From Rhodococcus jostii NBRC 16295 (GTDB lineage Bacteria; Actinomycetota; Actinomycetes; Mycobacteriales; Mycobacteriaceae), in contig NZ_BCWY01000068.1 of assembly GCF_001894825.1 (NCBI RefSeq), forward strand, positions 1 through 53,327: 53,327 nt of DNA, read 5' to 3'. How positions within the stretch are numbered: the stretch's first letter is position 1; each line of letters begins with the position of its first letter. Below the pieces are notes generated by a model. That model did no database searches. It was not told the DNA's origin and saw nothing but the letters and a program-made list of their open reading frames with translations. This document shows, piece by piece, positions 44,534 to 53,271 of the stretch. A program made the translations under genes and the position numbers.

Positions 44534-44983
44534 TCAGTGGTCCGGTTCGTCACCGAAGACGAGTCGGCGGCCGGTGATCTCGGTGGGCGTGATCTCGACG
44601 TAATTGAACTTGGGGGTGGCCAGCCATGACCGCAACGGCAGCTCGTCGGCTGCGGCGACCTCGCTGAGCTTCTGAAGCCGCCGCGCGGTGCCGTGGACGA
44701 TGACGCTCCATCCGGTTTTCTCGGCTATCTCGTCCACCTCGAAGGCGACGTCCCGGTTGATGGTGAGTTCGACGAGCTTGGATCCCTCCGCGGTTCGGAA
44801 GTACACCTTGCCCTCGTGGACGACGTAGTTGACGGGAAAGATGTCCACCCTCCCGGACACGGTCGACGCCAGCCGCCCCAGCGCGCCCGAGCTGAGCAAT
44901 TCCCAGCTCTCCTGCGCGGTCAGCTCGGTGATCGGTTGCTCGGCTGCGTCGTCCGTGCCATTGGCCATGTCTGATGATGGCAT
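44534..44983 (-). CDS. Pyridoxamine 5'-phosphate oxidase-family protein
   Basis: A 149-residue split-barrel flavin- or F420-binding protein. It shows ESWELLSSGALGRLASTVSG, DIFPVNYVVHEGKVYFRTAE, GSKLVELTINRDVAFEVDEI and GWSVIVHGTARRL, ending YVEITPTEITGRRLVFGDEP. Members of this family are among DosR-regulon genes of mycobacteria. ATG 44983 is the longest start; ATG 44968 (MANGTDDAAEQP) is an alternative, and neither has a clear ribosome site. Confidence 0.87.
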   Translation of the reverse strand: MPSSDMANGTDDAAEQPITELTAQESWELLSSGALGRLASTVSGRVDIFPVNYVVHEGKVYFRTAEGSKLVELTINRDVAFEVDEIAEKTGWSVIVHGTARRLQKLSEVAAADELPLRSWLATPKFNYVEITPTEITGRRLVFGDEPDH

Positions 44984-45361
44984 CCGAAGGGCGGCGTTGT
45001 CAGCACGTTGGGCCAGCGGACGCCTCGGGGCGGTGGGGCAGCGTGTCGGCGACCAGCCCGGTGCGCATGTGGTCGGCGATCGACCAACCTGCCAGGCGTT
45101 TCGATTTGAGGCCCAACACCGTTGACAGGTACAGGAATTGCCTGAATACAGGCAGTCTGTGCCGCGTCGCCATCGCCGGTGACGGGATCGACCAGACGAA
45201 CACAGCAGGCCCGTCCCGGAGTGCTCGGGGATGTCCTCCAGTTTCGCGGCCGGCCAGTCGCGAGTTCAGCGCGATGAGGACACCGCGGGCGAAGTGCCCC
45301 TCGCGAAAGGCGCGTGTACAGATCCTCGGGGTAGATGGACGGGACGAATGGCGCCGGGTTA
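44984..45361 (-). mobile_element. IS3-family transposase remnant
   Basis: A minus-strand reading around 45040-45130 gives FLYLSTVLGLKSKRLAGWSI then ADHMRTGLVADTLPHR, clearly related to LYLATVIDCYSRKLAGWAIA and DHMRTDLVADALR in the intact element at 52013. Upstream fragments (KLEDIPEHSGTGLL) may belong to it. The catalytic residues are mostly lost. Confidence 0.7.
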
Positions 45362-45385
45362 CTACCCAACAAGAATGTTGGGTAG
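45362..45385. promoter_or_regulatory. 24-bp palindrome, probable toxin-antitoxin operator
   Basis: CTACCCAACA and TGTTGGGTAG are perfect 10-bp arms around AGAA. It ends 9 bp before the antitoxin ATG, where it would overlap the promoter or ribosome site. Autoregulation by the antitoxin is inferred from the usual behaviour of such operons. Confidence 0.75.
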
Positions 45386-45394
45386 AGTGGATGT

Positions 45395-45841
45395 ATGGCG
45401 AGGGTGAAGGCACGAGACGAGGCAGGAAAGGCGGCTGCGGCGAAGAAGGCCGCGGGGCGTGCGGCGCGGGCGAGCGGTCACGGGGGCAGGTCGCCGCGGG
45501 TGGCCGCCGATGATCCGTTGTCGGCGGAGCGGGTGCGGTACCTGACCGGCGCGTTCGGGGGCACGCAGCTCGCGGCGATCGTCGGGGTGAACCGGTCGCA
45601 GCCCTCACGGTGGATCAAGGGCGTGGAGCGGCCGGGCCCGGCCGCGGCACCGTTGTTGATCGACCTCGAGCATGTCCTGGCCCGTGCTCGTCTGGTGTGG
45701 GGGGAGACGGCCGCGCACACTTGGCTCGAGAGCGCGAACGCCTACCTGGACGGGGCGCGTCCGCTCGATGTGCTGCAACTGTCCGGCCCGGCTCCGGTGC
45801 TCGACGCGTTGGATGCGCAGGCGTGGGGCGGGGCCGCCTGA
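45395..45841 (+). CDS. Antitoxin, Xre/MbcA/ParS type
   Basis: A 148-residue protein. A Lys/Ala-rich N-terminus (KAAAAKKAAGRAARA) precedes a helix-turn-helix (LTGAFGGTQLAAIVGVNRSQ then PSRWIKGVERP) and the toxin-binding domain (LVWGETAAHTWLESANAYLD, RPLDVLQLSG). This matches MbcA-type antitoxins paired with RES toxins. The stop is followed immediately by the toxin start codon. Confidence 0.88.
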   Translation: MARVKARDEAGKAAAAKKAAGRAARASGHGGRSPRVAADDPLSAERVRYLTGAFGGTQLAAIVGVNRSQPSRWIKGVERPGPAAAPLLIDLEHVLARARLVWGETAAHTWLESANAYLDGARPLDVLQLSGPAPVLDALDAQAWGGAA

Positions 45842-46399
45842 GTGCTGGTCTACCGCGTCTTCCCGTACCTGTCCGCGGCGGCACCGGGACAGCCGGGGCA
45901 CCCGTTGTACGAGCATCGACCGCAGCGCGGTGGCCGGATCGATCACCCGGATTATCACGTCTGGTATCTCTCCCGGCTGGCCGAGGCGGCGTGCGGGGAG
46001 AGTTTCGGGAACCTCGCCCGCTGGGAGGCGTCGATGCTGGAGTTCCCGCTGCTGCCCAGGTCGCGGCGCGCGCTGGGGGTGTTCGAGTTGCCCGATGATC
46101 TGCGGGTGCTCGACCTGGACGATCCGGCCCAGTTGGTGCGGTTGGGGTTGCGCCCGACGCAGGTGGTGACCCGGAATCTGACGGTCACGCAGGGGTGGGG
46201 GCATCGGATCCGGTCGGAGACCGAACCGCACACGGGGGATCGGGCGTGGCAGGCGGTCTCGTGGTGGTCGTTTCACCGCCCGCAGTGGTCGGTGTTGGCC
46301 AGTTGGCTGCGGCCCGCGCTGGTGCGGGTGGAACCCCTGGACCTGGATCATCCGGCGATCCTCGACTCGGCGAAAGCCCTGCAGCGCATCGTGACGTGA
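45842..46399 (+). CDS. RES-domain toxin (MbcT-like)
   Basis: A 185-residue protein starting at GTG 45842, directly after the antitoxin stop. RES features include LVYRVFPYLSAAAPGQPGHP with the conserved Arg, HVWYLSRLAEAACGESFGN and the AVSWWSFHRPQWSVLASWL segment. RES toxins such as MbcT degrade NAD+ by phosphorolysis; that activity is inferred from the family. A neighbouring antitoxin of the matching type supports it. Confidence 0.86.
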   Translation: MLVYRVFPYLSAAAPGQPGHPLYEHRPQRGGRIDHPDYHVWYLSRLAEAACGESFGNLARWEASMLEFPLLPRSRRALGVFELPDDLRVLDLDDPAQLVRLGLRPTQVVTRNLTVTQGWGHRIRSETEPHTGDRAWQAVSWWSFHRPQWSVLASWLRPALVRVEPLDLDHPAILDSAKALQRIVT

Positions 46400-46479
46400 C
46401 AGTGTGCCGGGACCGCTGCCTCAGGGCTTGAACGGAGCGGGGTGCGGGCGACGCGGTGGGGCGGTGTCGGCCGCCTCGG

Positions 46480-47427
46480 TCAGGCGGCGCGTTTCGTCCG
46501 TTTCGGGATCAGGCGCGCGAGCAGGACGACGATCGCGCCGACGACGAGCCCGACGAGTGCGGACACCACGGTCCCGGCAGTCCACGACAGCACACCGGCG
46601 ATGCCGCCGTGCACGAGGTCGGCGGACCAGTGTTCGAGATCGTGGAGGCGGTCGGCCGGCCAGTGCAATCCTGCCTCGCCGATGTTGACGAGCAGGATGT
46701 GGCCACCGACCCACAGCATCGCGGCGATCCCGACCACGGTGAGCACCGCCATCACCTTCGGCATCGCCGCGACGAGCCCCCGGCCGATCCGTTGACTGAA
46801 CGAGGACTCGCGCTGGGCAAGCGCCAGGCCCACGTCGTCCATCTTCACGATCAGGGCGACCACGCCGTACACCAGGACGGTGATGAGGATGGCGACGACG
46901 AGGAGCACCAATAGCCGGGTGAGGAACGGTTCGTCCTCGACCGAGGACAGTGAGATCACCATGATCTCGGCGGACAGGATCAGGTCGGTGCGGATCGCGC
47001 CGCTGACCATGGTCTTCTCGAGTTCGGGTCCGCTGTGCCCTTCGGGTGTGCCCTCGTGCTCGTGATGATTGCCGGTGAGTGCTTCGTAGACCTTCTCGGC
47101 TCCCTCGAAGCACAGGAACAGACCACCGGCGATCAGCAGGTACGGCAGTGCCTGTGGCAGGAACTCGCTCAGGATCATCGCCACCGGCAGGATGATCAGG
47201 AGTTTGTTGCGGATCGACCCGATCGCGATCTTCCGGATGATGGGTAGCTCGCGGTTAGGGGAGAACCCGTGCACGTAGCGGGGGGTGACGGCGGTGTCGT
47301 CGACGACCACACCCGCTGCCTTGACGCTGGCCTTGCCTGCCGCGGCTCCGATGTCGTCGATAGATGCCGCGGCCGCTTTCGCCAGTGCCGCGACGTCGTC
47401 CAACAGGGCCACGAGACCACCAGCCAC
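46480..47427 (-). CDS. DUF808-family membrane protein
   Basis: A 315-residue protein starting at GTG 47427 (GGGAGG upstream). It begins AGGLVALLDDVAALAKAAAA, then DDTAVTPRYVHGF and ELPIIRKIAIGSIRNKLLII, the typical DUF808/YedI pattern, with about eight membrane segments (for example LPYLLIAGGLFLCFEGAEKV). Function is unknown in the family. It is convergent with the toxin gene and divergent from the small Trp-rich genes. Confidence 0.9.
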   Translation of the reverse strand: MAGGLVALLDDVAALAKAAAASIDDIGAAAGKASVKAAGVVVDDTAVTPRYVHGFSPNRELPIIRKIAIGSIRNKLLIILPVAMILSEFLPQALPYLLIAGGLFLCFEGAEKVYEALTGNHHEHEGTPEGHSGPELEKTMVSGAIRTDLILSAEIMVISLSSVEDEPFLTRLLVLLVVAILITVLVYGVVALIVKMDDVGLALAQRESSFSQRIGRGLVAAMPKVMAVLTVVGIAAMLWVGGHILLVNIGEAGLHWPADRLHDLEHWSADLVHGGIAGVLSWTAGTVVSALVGLVVGAIVVLLARLIPKRTKRAA

Positions 47428-47589
47428 GAATAACCTCCCACAGTTCGGATGTGCAGAGCCGACCGAATGACACGCGGTTGCGGGTCGACACGAACGGTAC
47501 CGAATCGGTGGTCCTGCACAATCGGTAGCGCTGAGCGCCGCGGCGCCGATACACAGGATGGTCGGGGAGTGATCCCGAAAGGTGCGGTC

Positions 47590-47691
47590 ATGATCGGTGT
47601 GGTGTTCGATCTTCCGGTAGGGATCGGGGACGTGACGTTCTGGCCGTGGACGTGGTGGAACTCGTTCGCGACCTGGTGGAATCGGTTCTAG
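47590..47691 (+). CDS. Trp-rich 33-residue peptide (copy 1)
   Basis: ATG 47590 opens a 33-residue frame, MIGVVFDLPVGIGDVTFWPW then TWWNSFATWWNRF, with an AAAGG site upstream. Six of the last 16 residues are Trp. A second tiny frame 13 bp downstream shares the ending pattern WN-x-F-x-x-WWN. Conservation of such a motif in two adjacent frames suggests both are real genes. Function and location are unknown; membrane-surface association is possible. Confidence 0.5.
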   Translation: MIGVVFDLPVGIGDVTFWPWTWWNSFATWWNRF

Positions 47692-47704
47692 AGAGGAGCT
47701 GCTG

Positions 47705-47812
47705 ATGGTAGGTCTGTTGCCGGACCTGTTTTTGGCGAATCCTCTCGAGGAGGGCGTCTGACCGCTGATCCTCGAGTGGAACACCTTCGTCCGTTGGTGG
47801 AATCCGCTCTAA
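47705..47812 (+). pseudogene. Trp-rich peptide (copy 2) with in-frame TGA
   Basis: A strong GAGAGGAG site precedes ATG 47705. The frame reads MVGLLPDLFLANPLEEGV, then TGA at 47759-47761, then PLILEWNTFVRWWNPL and TAA. The TGA sits where copy 1 has Trp before Pro (WP), so a TGG-to-TGA change is likely. The tail WNTFVRWWN matches WNSFATWWN of copy 1. Confidence 0.5.
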
Positions 47813-47815
47813 AGG

Positions 47816-49729
47816 CCGGGCCGTACCGAGTTGCTCGGCGCTGGTCTCGTTCGCGAGCGCACACAATCCGTCGCCGGGTCGCCGAGCACGCGAACCCGCT
47901 GATGGAGCGACCTGGCCCCGCGGGGACCCTGGACAGGTGGTCCGCCGAGACCCACGGATCGGGGACCAGCGGCCGGTGGACGCCCCTGATCGCGCACGCT
48001 CTGACGGAGGCCGAGGTGGAGCTGATGGTGGTGGCCGAGCGGAGGGGCATGGACTGACCCCGGTAAGCAGTGAACGCGACAACGGCCGGCCCCGCAGACC
48101 AGGCTGATTCCGGCGCCACCGCTCTGCACCGGATCCCCCAACTCACCGAACTCGTTCAATGCCAGCGGCATCCGCGCACTCGGCGACCCTGCACCGGCGG
48201 TTCGAGCCGATCGGCGACTCCCACGGCGGCGACCTGTAGGTTGCGCTGTCGCTCGCGGGAACTGTCGCGGACGGCATCCTCCGGGCATCCCCGTTCCCCG
48301 GACGGGAAGTGGGTGCCATAAGTGGCTGGCCGGCAAGACGCATACGTGGATGTTTCTCGGCCGCGACATCACCGTCGCGTCTCTGCTGGACGGCGACCTG
48401 CGATCGCTGAACCTGTCGGGACGTTGGTGGGCTGTGACCGCGGCGCCTGTACGTGGTCTCGGACCACCTGCCATCTGGTCCTGGGCGCCGCCCCCGGACG
48501 CTGACGGGGTGAACTATCACTGCCGCAGCAACCGCCGAGTTCGCCCTGATGCTGCTGACCGCGGAACCCTCGACTCGTACTCACCATCGTCGAGTCCGTG
48601 ACGTGCTGACCGACCCGGGCACCTTCGACGAGGTGGTCGAGGTCCTCGACGATGTCCACCACCTGAAGTATGTGGGTGCGGGCAGCGCCCGGCTGCCGTA
48701 GTCCGGGCCTGGGAAACGGACACGGACGGTTGGATCCGCACCCCGTGCCACGACGCAGTGTTCACAACCGTGACGTGGTGAGAGATACGTTGGGATAGTC
48801 CGATTTTCGGTGCTGTTTCCTCTCGGCTCCTCGTGTCCGTGATGGCGGGGTCGGACACTTTTCCGCCGTATTTCTGTGCTGGGCTGCGTTGTGCGTCATG
48901 GCAGTCCCGAGACTTCGGTGCATGTCCGAAGGTTCCGCCATGTTCACCGCTAATCAGCGGAACCGATTGCAGAGCAGCTGAGTTCGAACTCTCACTCCCC
49001 GCAGCTAAAAGAAAACGCCAGGCCTGGTTGTCCGGAAAGGTCCGGCAGGCGTCGGCGCCGCCGACAGATTGTGCTCTGTACGGTCCTGTTGGGCGAAGAG
49101 GGTGCGGGGCGCGGGTCCTCGGAGATCAGTGCGGCCCGCGTGTGAGTGGTTGCCGTTCCGATCCGCTGGCGGTGAGAGGGCCGAAATGCCGCTACTTGTA
49201 AAGAAGACGGCCGCGAAGAAGAAGACCGCGGAGACGAGAGATGACCGTCACCGCTACCGACGTGCCACCGGGCATCGACCAAGCGGTACACGAGGCCGGG
49301 ATCGCCTCCTCGCTGGCGAACCTGGCGTCGTACGCCGAAGGGACCCTCTGACGGTCGGCTGCGACCCGGGACCCGGCGCTGTGTCGAGGACGCGGTCGAA
49401 CACCCACCTCGTCACCGCGAGCACCGCGGCGCTCGTCTCGACACCACCCGGCTAGCACAACTGATCACCACCCGCGAGGGGCAGGATGAGGCCGTGAGTG
49501 ACCGAACCGCAGCCGACCTCGAGCGTGAACTCGCCATGCTCGCCTCCGTGCGTGACCGCCTCCGCGTGTCCGGGGGGCGACGATTCCCGTATCCCGATCA
49601 CTGCCGTTGATCAGGTTCTCGATGAGTTCAACCGTCTTCAACGATCACCGTGGGATCCGAGCTGATTTTCGTCCGCGCATACCGGGCGAGCGCCTGTGCT
49701 TGGTGAAGTGGCCGAGCGCGCTCACGCCT
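47816..49729. other. Long region with only weak reading frames
   Basis: About 1.9 kb without a confident gene. Plausible fragments on the plus strand are LIAHALTEAEVELMVVAERR near 48000-48057, a stretch with DITVASLLDGDLRSLNLSGR near 48370-48420, ALMLLTAEPSTRTHHRRVRD near 48550-48700, a 36-codon frame from ATG 49240 (MTVTATDVPPGIDQAVHEAG), and SDRTAADLERELAMLASVRD ending near 49608. None carries a family motif I know; they look like decayed small genes. Confidence 0.4.
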
Positions 49730-51193
49730 TCAGGCGATCGCGTCAGCGGCAGCGGCCGCGTCGACCGCCGGGTAGATGGGGTACTCCACGCCCGAGAGGT
49801 ACTGGACGGTGCGAACCACCTGGCAGGAGTAGCCGAACTCGTTGTCGTACCAGACGTACAGGATGGCGGTGTCGCCGTCGACGATCGCGGCGTTCGCGTC
49901 GACGATGCATGCCGCACGCGAGCCGATGAAGTCACTGGACACGGCGTCGGTTGCCGCGGTGTAGTCGAGGTTCCGGCTCAACGTTCCGGTGAGTGATTCC
50001 CGGCGAAGGTGCTCCAACACTTCATCTTTGGTGGCCTCGCGACCCAGCTGAAGGTTGAGGATCGCGACGGACACGTCCGGCGTTGGCACGCGGATCGAAT
50101 TGCCGGTGATCTTGGCCTTCAGGTCGGGAAGGGCCTTCGCAATCGCGGAGGCCGCACCCGTCTCGGTGAGGACGAGGTTGAACGGCGCCGATCGGCCACG
50201 CCGGTCGGCCTTGTGGTAGTTGTCCAGCAGGTTCTGGTCGTTGGTGAACGAGTGCACAGTCTCGACGTGGCCCCGCACGACGCCGAACTCGTCGTCCATG
50301 GTCTTGAGCGGCGGGACGATGGCGTTCGTGGTGCAGGACGCGCACGACACGATCCGTTCGTTCGGATCGACGTCGCGGTGATTGACGCCGTGCACGATGT
50401 TGGGGACGTCACCCTTGCCGGGCGCGGTCAACACCACCTTCGCCACACCAGGGCGCAGGTGCTGCGACAGCCCGTGGCGGTCACGCCAGATGCCGGTGTT
50501 GTCGATCAGGATCGCATTGTCGATGCCGTACTCGGTGTAATCGACACTCGTCGGGTCGTTGCTGTGAATGAACTTGATGACGTTGCCGTTGGCGATGAGC
50601 GCGTTGTTCTCGTCGTCGACCTTGATCGTGCCGTTGAACTGACCGTGGACGGAGTCGCGGCGCAGCAGTGACGCACGCTTGACCAGGTCGTCCTCGCCGC
50701 CCTTCCTGACGACCACGGCACGCAGGTTCAGGCCGTTACCCGAACCGGCCTTCTCGATGAGCAGCCGCGCGACGAGTCGACCGATACGCCCGAATCCGTA
50801 GAGGACGACATCCTGGGGCTGCGCGGGGCTCGTCTGGGCACCACCGACCAGGTCGGCGAGGCTCTCCGCGACGAACTCGGGGATCGGCGCTCCGCCGCCG
50901 TGGGCGTGGTAGGCGGTCACCAACAGGCCGAGGTCGATCTTCGACGGCCGCAGATCGAGTCCGGTCAGCGCCTCGAGGAAGGGGAACGTCTCCTCGACGG
51001 AGAGCTCGTCGCCGCGGATCTGTCGGGCGAAGCGATGGGTCCGCAGGATCTTGATGACCGATTTGTTCACCAGCGAGCGACTGTGCAGCAGAATGGTCAC
51101 CGAATGCCTGCGGTGCAGACCGCCGATAATCGGGATCATCGCTTCCGCGAGAGCTTCCTCGGAGTTCCACTGCGTCAGTTCCGCTGTGCTCAC
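49730..51193 (-). CDS. Glyceraldehyde-3-phosphate dehydrogenase, long form
   Basis: A 487-residue GAPDH. An N-terminal extension of about 130 residues (LTQWNSEEALAEAMIPIIGG) precedes the Rossmann motif VVLYGFGRIGRLVARLLIEK. The catalytic Cys is in IVSCASCTTNAIVPPL, followed by HSFTNDQNLLDNYHKADRRG, TGAASAIAKALPDLKAKITG, SIRVPTPDVSVAILNLQL and VWYDNEFGYSCQVVRTVQYL. It oxidises glyceraldehyde-3-phosphate with NAD(P) and phosphate in glycolysis or gluconeogenesis. The extension is typical of a second actinobacterial/proteobacterial type. The first Asn of the usual SNASCTTN is Cys here. Confidence 0.93.
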   Translation of the reverse strand: MSTAELTQWNSEEALAEAMIPIIGGLHRRHSVTILLHSRSLVNKSVIKILRTHRFARQIRGDELSVEETFPFLEALTGLDLRPSKIDLGLLVTAYHAHGGGAPIPEFVAESLADLVGGAQTSPAQPQDVVLYGFGRIGRLVARLLIEKAGSGNGLNLRAVVVRKGGEDDLVKRASLLRRDSVHGQFNGTIKVDDENNALIANGNVIKFIHSNDPTSVDYTEYGIDNAILIDNTGIWRDRHGLSQHLRPGVAKVVLTAPGKGDVPNIVHGVNHRDVDPNERIVSCASCTTNAIVPPLKTMDDEFGVVRGHVETVHSFTNDQNLLDNYHKADRRGRSAPFNLVLTETGAASAIAKALPDLKAKITGNSIRVPTPDVSVAILNLQLGREATKDEVLEHLRRESLTGTLSRNLDYTAATDAVSSDFIGSRAACIVDANAAIVDGDTAILYVWYDNEFGYSCQVVRTVQYLSGVEYPIYPAVDAAAAADAIA

Positions 51194-51215
51194 TGCGTTC
51201 CTCTGGCTTTCTGGC

Positions 51216-51554
51216 TCATTGGCGTGCTCGTGGGTCGGACGCCGGGCGGGATGAGACGCACGTCATACACCCATGTTGCGGACAACGGCGTGCGCACCAC
51301 CAAGTATATGAAAAGCGCCTCCTCGCGGTGACAGGCACCAGGCACCAGGCACCAGGCGGTTGCTTCGGCTGCGGGTATTCCGGTTCGAGGGGGACGGTGA
51401 CCGGGGGCTCGGCCGGCTCGAGCACGTAGACCGGTGGGGGGAGCAGGATCTCCCACGTCACCGGTACCTCGTGCTCCGGGCTGCGCTGGGACCAATAGCA
51501 GTGGGCGTGATACGAGGTCATCAGGGCGGTGCCGTGCGTGCGGAGCAGCTCCAT
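51216..51554 (-). CDS. Hypothetical Pro-rich protein
   Basis: A 112-residue frame from ATG 51554 (MELLRTHGTALMTSYHAHCY) with a Pro/Val-rich middle (VLEPAEPPVTVPLEPEYPQP). A 7-bp tandem repeat lies inside its 3' half. There is no ribosome site, and the C-terminal part is unlikely to be functional, so the call is weak. Confidence 0.3.
   Translation of the reverse strand: MELLRTHGTALMTSYHAHCYWSQRSPEHEVPVTWEILLPPPVYVLEPAEPPVTVPLEPEYPQPKQPPGAWCLVPVTARRRFSYTWWCARRCPQHGCMTCVSSRPASDPRARQ
51332..51359. repeat. 7-bp tandem repeat
   Basis: Three copies of CAGGCAC followed by a divergent CAGGCGG. A short direct repeat prone to slippage, upstream of the GAPDH gene. Confidence 0.85.
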
Positions 51555-51685
51555 GTTTGCTCGGAATCCGGTGTGAGCGGTCTCGACCTACCCCGACCCC
51601 ATTGCGCAGCACCCTGCTGCGCAATTGCCGTGGGGACACATCCTCGTCCTGTCAGATTCTCGCGGTTTGAAGGAAACAGGGTGTG

Positions 51686-51995
51686 ATGGGGGAGCTGGCC
51701 GCGGCGAGCAAGGTACATGTGATGGTGTCGCACTGGTGGAGCCGCGGCGACGGTCTCGCCAACCACCAGCTCGGCCAGATCCTCACCCGCGCAGCAGGTG
51801 TGGGCCAGGTTGATCTCACCGATCCGCAGTCGATCGACCGGGCGCTGCGGATCGCGGTCGCCGATCCCGCGGTGCTGGCCGAGCTCGAGCAGTGGTGGCA
51901 GATGGTCGAAACCCGCAGGGCCGGCAACGGCACCCCGCAGCCCGGTTCTGGGTCTGGATCAGTCGATTCGGTACCTGGGCCTTACCCCCGGCTTG
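51686..51995 (+). CDS. Hypothetical protein, 3' end cut by an IS element
   Basis: ATG 51686 begins MGELAAASKVHVMVSHWWSR and continues GVGQVDLTDPQSIDRALRIA and VLAELEQWWQMVETRRAGNG. The frame runs into the left end of the IS3-family element near 51996, so the natural C-terminus is probably missing. No family is recognised. Confidence 0.45.
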
Positions 51996-52012
51996 TGGAC
52001 ACGGGTGGTGGA

Positions 52013-52912
52013 TTACGCGGCGGATGCCAGCGTAGCGGTGTAGAGGGTCTCGTAGGTGTTCGGGGACCGGTGTCCGCACCAGGAGTGCCTCCTTCTGGTG
52101 TTGTAGCGGGTGACCCAGCGGAACACCTGGCGCCGACATGTGGCCTCGTCGGACCAGGTGTTCGCGTCCTGGAGGACTTCTCGTTTGAGGGCGGCGTTGA
52201 AAGATTCGGCCAGGCTGTTGTCGGCGCTCGTACCGACCATGCCCATCGACTGGGTCACTCCGAGACCGGCGCAGAGGGCAGCGAAGTCCTTCGACGTGTA
52301 CTGAGCGCCGTGATCCGAGTGAAAGACCGCCCCGGCCAGTCCATTACGCCCCTGGGCGGCGGCACGGAGGGCGTCGGCGACGAGGTCGGTGCGCATATGG
52401 TCGGCGATTGCCCAGCCGGCGAGTTTACGGGAGTAGCAGTCGATCACCGTCGCCAAGTACAGGTTGGCTCCGCCCTCGATCGGCAGGTATGTGATGTCGC
52501 CGACGTACGTGCGGTTCGGTGCGGCGGCGGTGAAGTCCCGCTCGAGCAGGTCAGGCACCTTGTGATCGGCAGGTTCGGGGACTGTGGTCGTGACGCGTCG
52601 TCGACGCCGGTAGCCGACGATGTCGTTCTCGCGCATCACGCGGGCGACGCGCTTGTGGTTGACCTTGTCGTCCGCAGCAACACCGTCGTTGAGTTCGGCA
52701 GTGATCCTCGGTGCTCCGTAGGTGTTGTCCTCGGTGTGGATCACCCGGATTCGTGCGGCCAGCTGCGCGTCGGCCTCGGCGCGAGCGGCCCTGGCGGGCT
52801 CTGCGGATGTCCAGGCGTAGTAGGACGAGCGCTCGATCTCGACGAGCTCGCATAACCGCTTCACCTGGTAGGTGTCGGAGTGGTCGGCGACGAAGCGGAA
52901 GCGGTTCACCAT
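52013..52912 (-). CDS. IS3-family transposase OrfB (DDE integrase)
   Basis: A 299-residue integrase-type transposase. It shows the HTH_21 region (TYGAPRITAELNDGVAADDK), then the DDE core: TYVGDITYLPIEGGANLYLA with the first Asp, AVFHSDHGAQYTSKDFAALC with the second Asp, and ADNSLAESFNAALKREVLQD with the Glu. It ends YNTRRRHSWCGHRSPNTYET. It overlaps OrfA by 7 bases, fitting production by a -1 ribosomal frameshift. Confidence 0.95.
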   Translation of the reverse strand: MVNRFRFVADHSDTYQVKRLCELVEIERSSYYAWTSAEPARAARAEADAQLAARIRVIHTEDNTYGAPRITAELNDGVAADDKVNHKRVARVMRENDIVGYRRRRRVTTTVPEPADHKVPDLLERDFTAAAPNRTYVGDITYLPIEGGANLYLATVIDCYSRKLAGWAIADHMRTDLVADALRAAAQGRNGLAGAVFHSDHGAQYTSKDFAALCAGLGVTQSMGMVGTSADNSLAESFNAALKREVLQDANTWSDEATCRRQVFRWVTRYNTRRRHSWCGHRSPNTYETLYTATLASAA

Positions 52913-53271
52913 TTCGTCTCCCCGGCGAAATACTTGGCCGCCTGGCGGAGGATCTCACGCTCGGTGGTGAGCTTGGTTGTCTCGGCTCGTAGGGCCGCGT
53001 TCTCGGCCTCGAGGCGGGCGAGTTTCTGCTCGACGGTCTCCGGTGCGTCACCCGCGCCCAGGCGCTGGCCGTGGGGCCGTGACGGGGTGTGCACCCGGGT
53101 GCCGTCGACGTGGGTCTTGGTGCCGGTCCCGTATTGGTCGATCCAGCCCGTCAGGGTGCCGCGCACGATCCCGAGATCAGCGGCGATACCTCGAATCGTC
53201 GCACCCGGCGTGGACTCGTACAACTCGACCGCCTGGCGCCGAAACTCCTCCGAGTAGTTCTTTCGTGACAT
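52906..53271 (-). CDS. IS3-family transposase OrfA
   Basis: A 121-residue HTH_Tnp_1 protein: MSRKNYSEEFRRQAVELYES, IRGIAADLGIVRGTLTGWID, and a C-terminal leucine-zipper-like helix (VEQKLARLEAENAALRAETT) with TEREILRQAAKYF. It binds the element's ends and works with OrfB as a fused transposase. Confidence 0.94.
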   Translation of the reverse strand: MSRKNYSEEFRRQAVELYESTPGATIRGIAADLGIVRGTLTGWIDQYGTGTKTHVDGTRVHTPSRPHGQRLGAGDAPETVEQKLARLEAENAALRAETTKLTTEREILRQAAKYFAGETKW

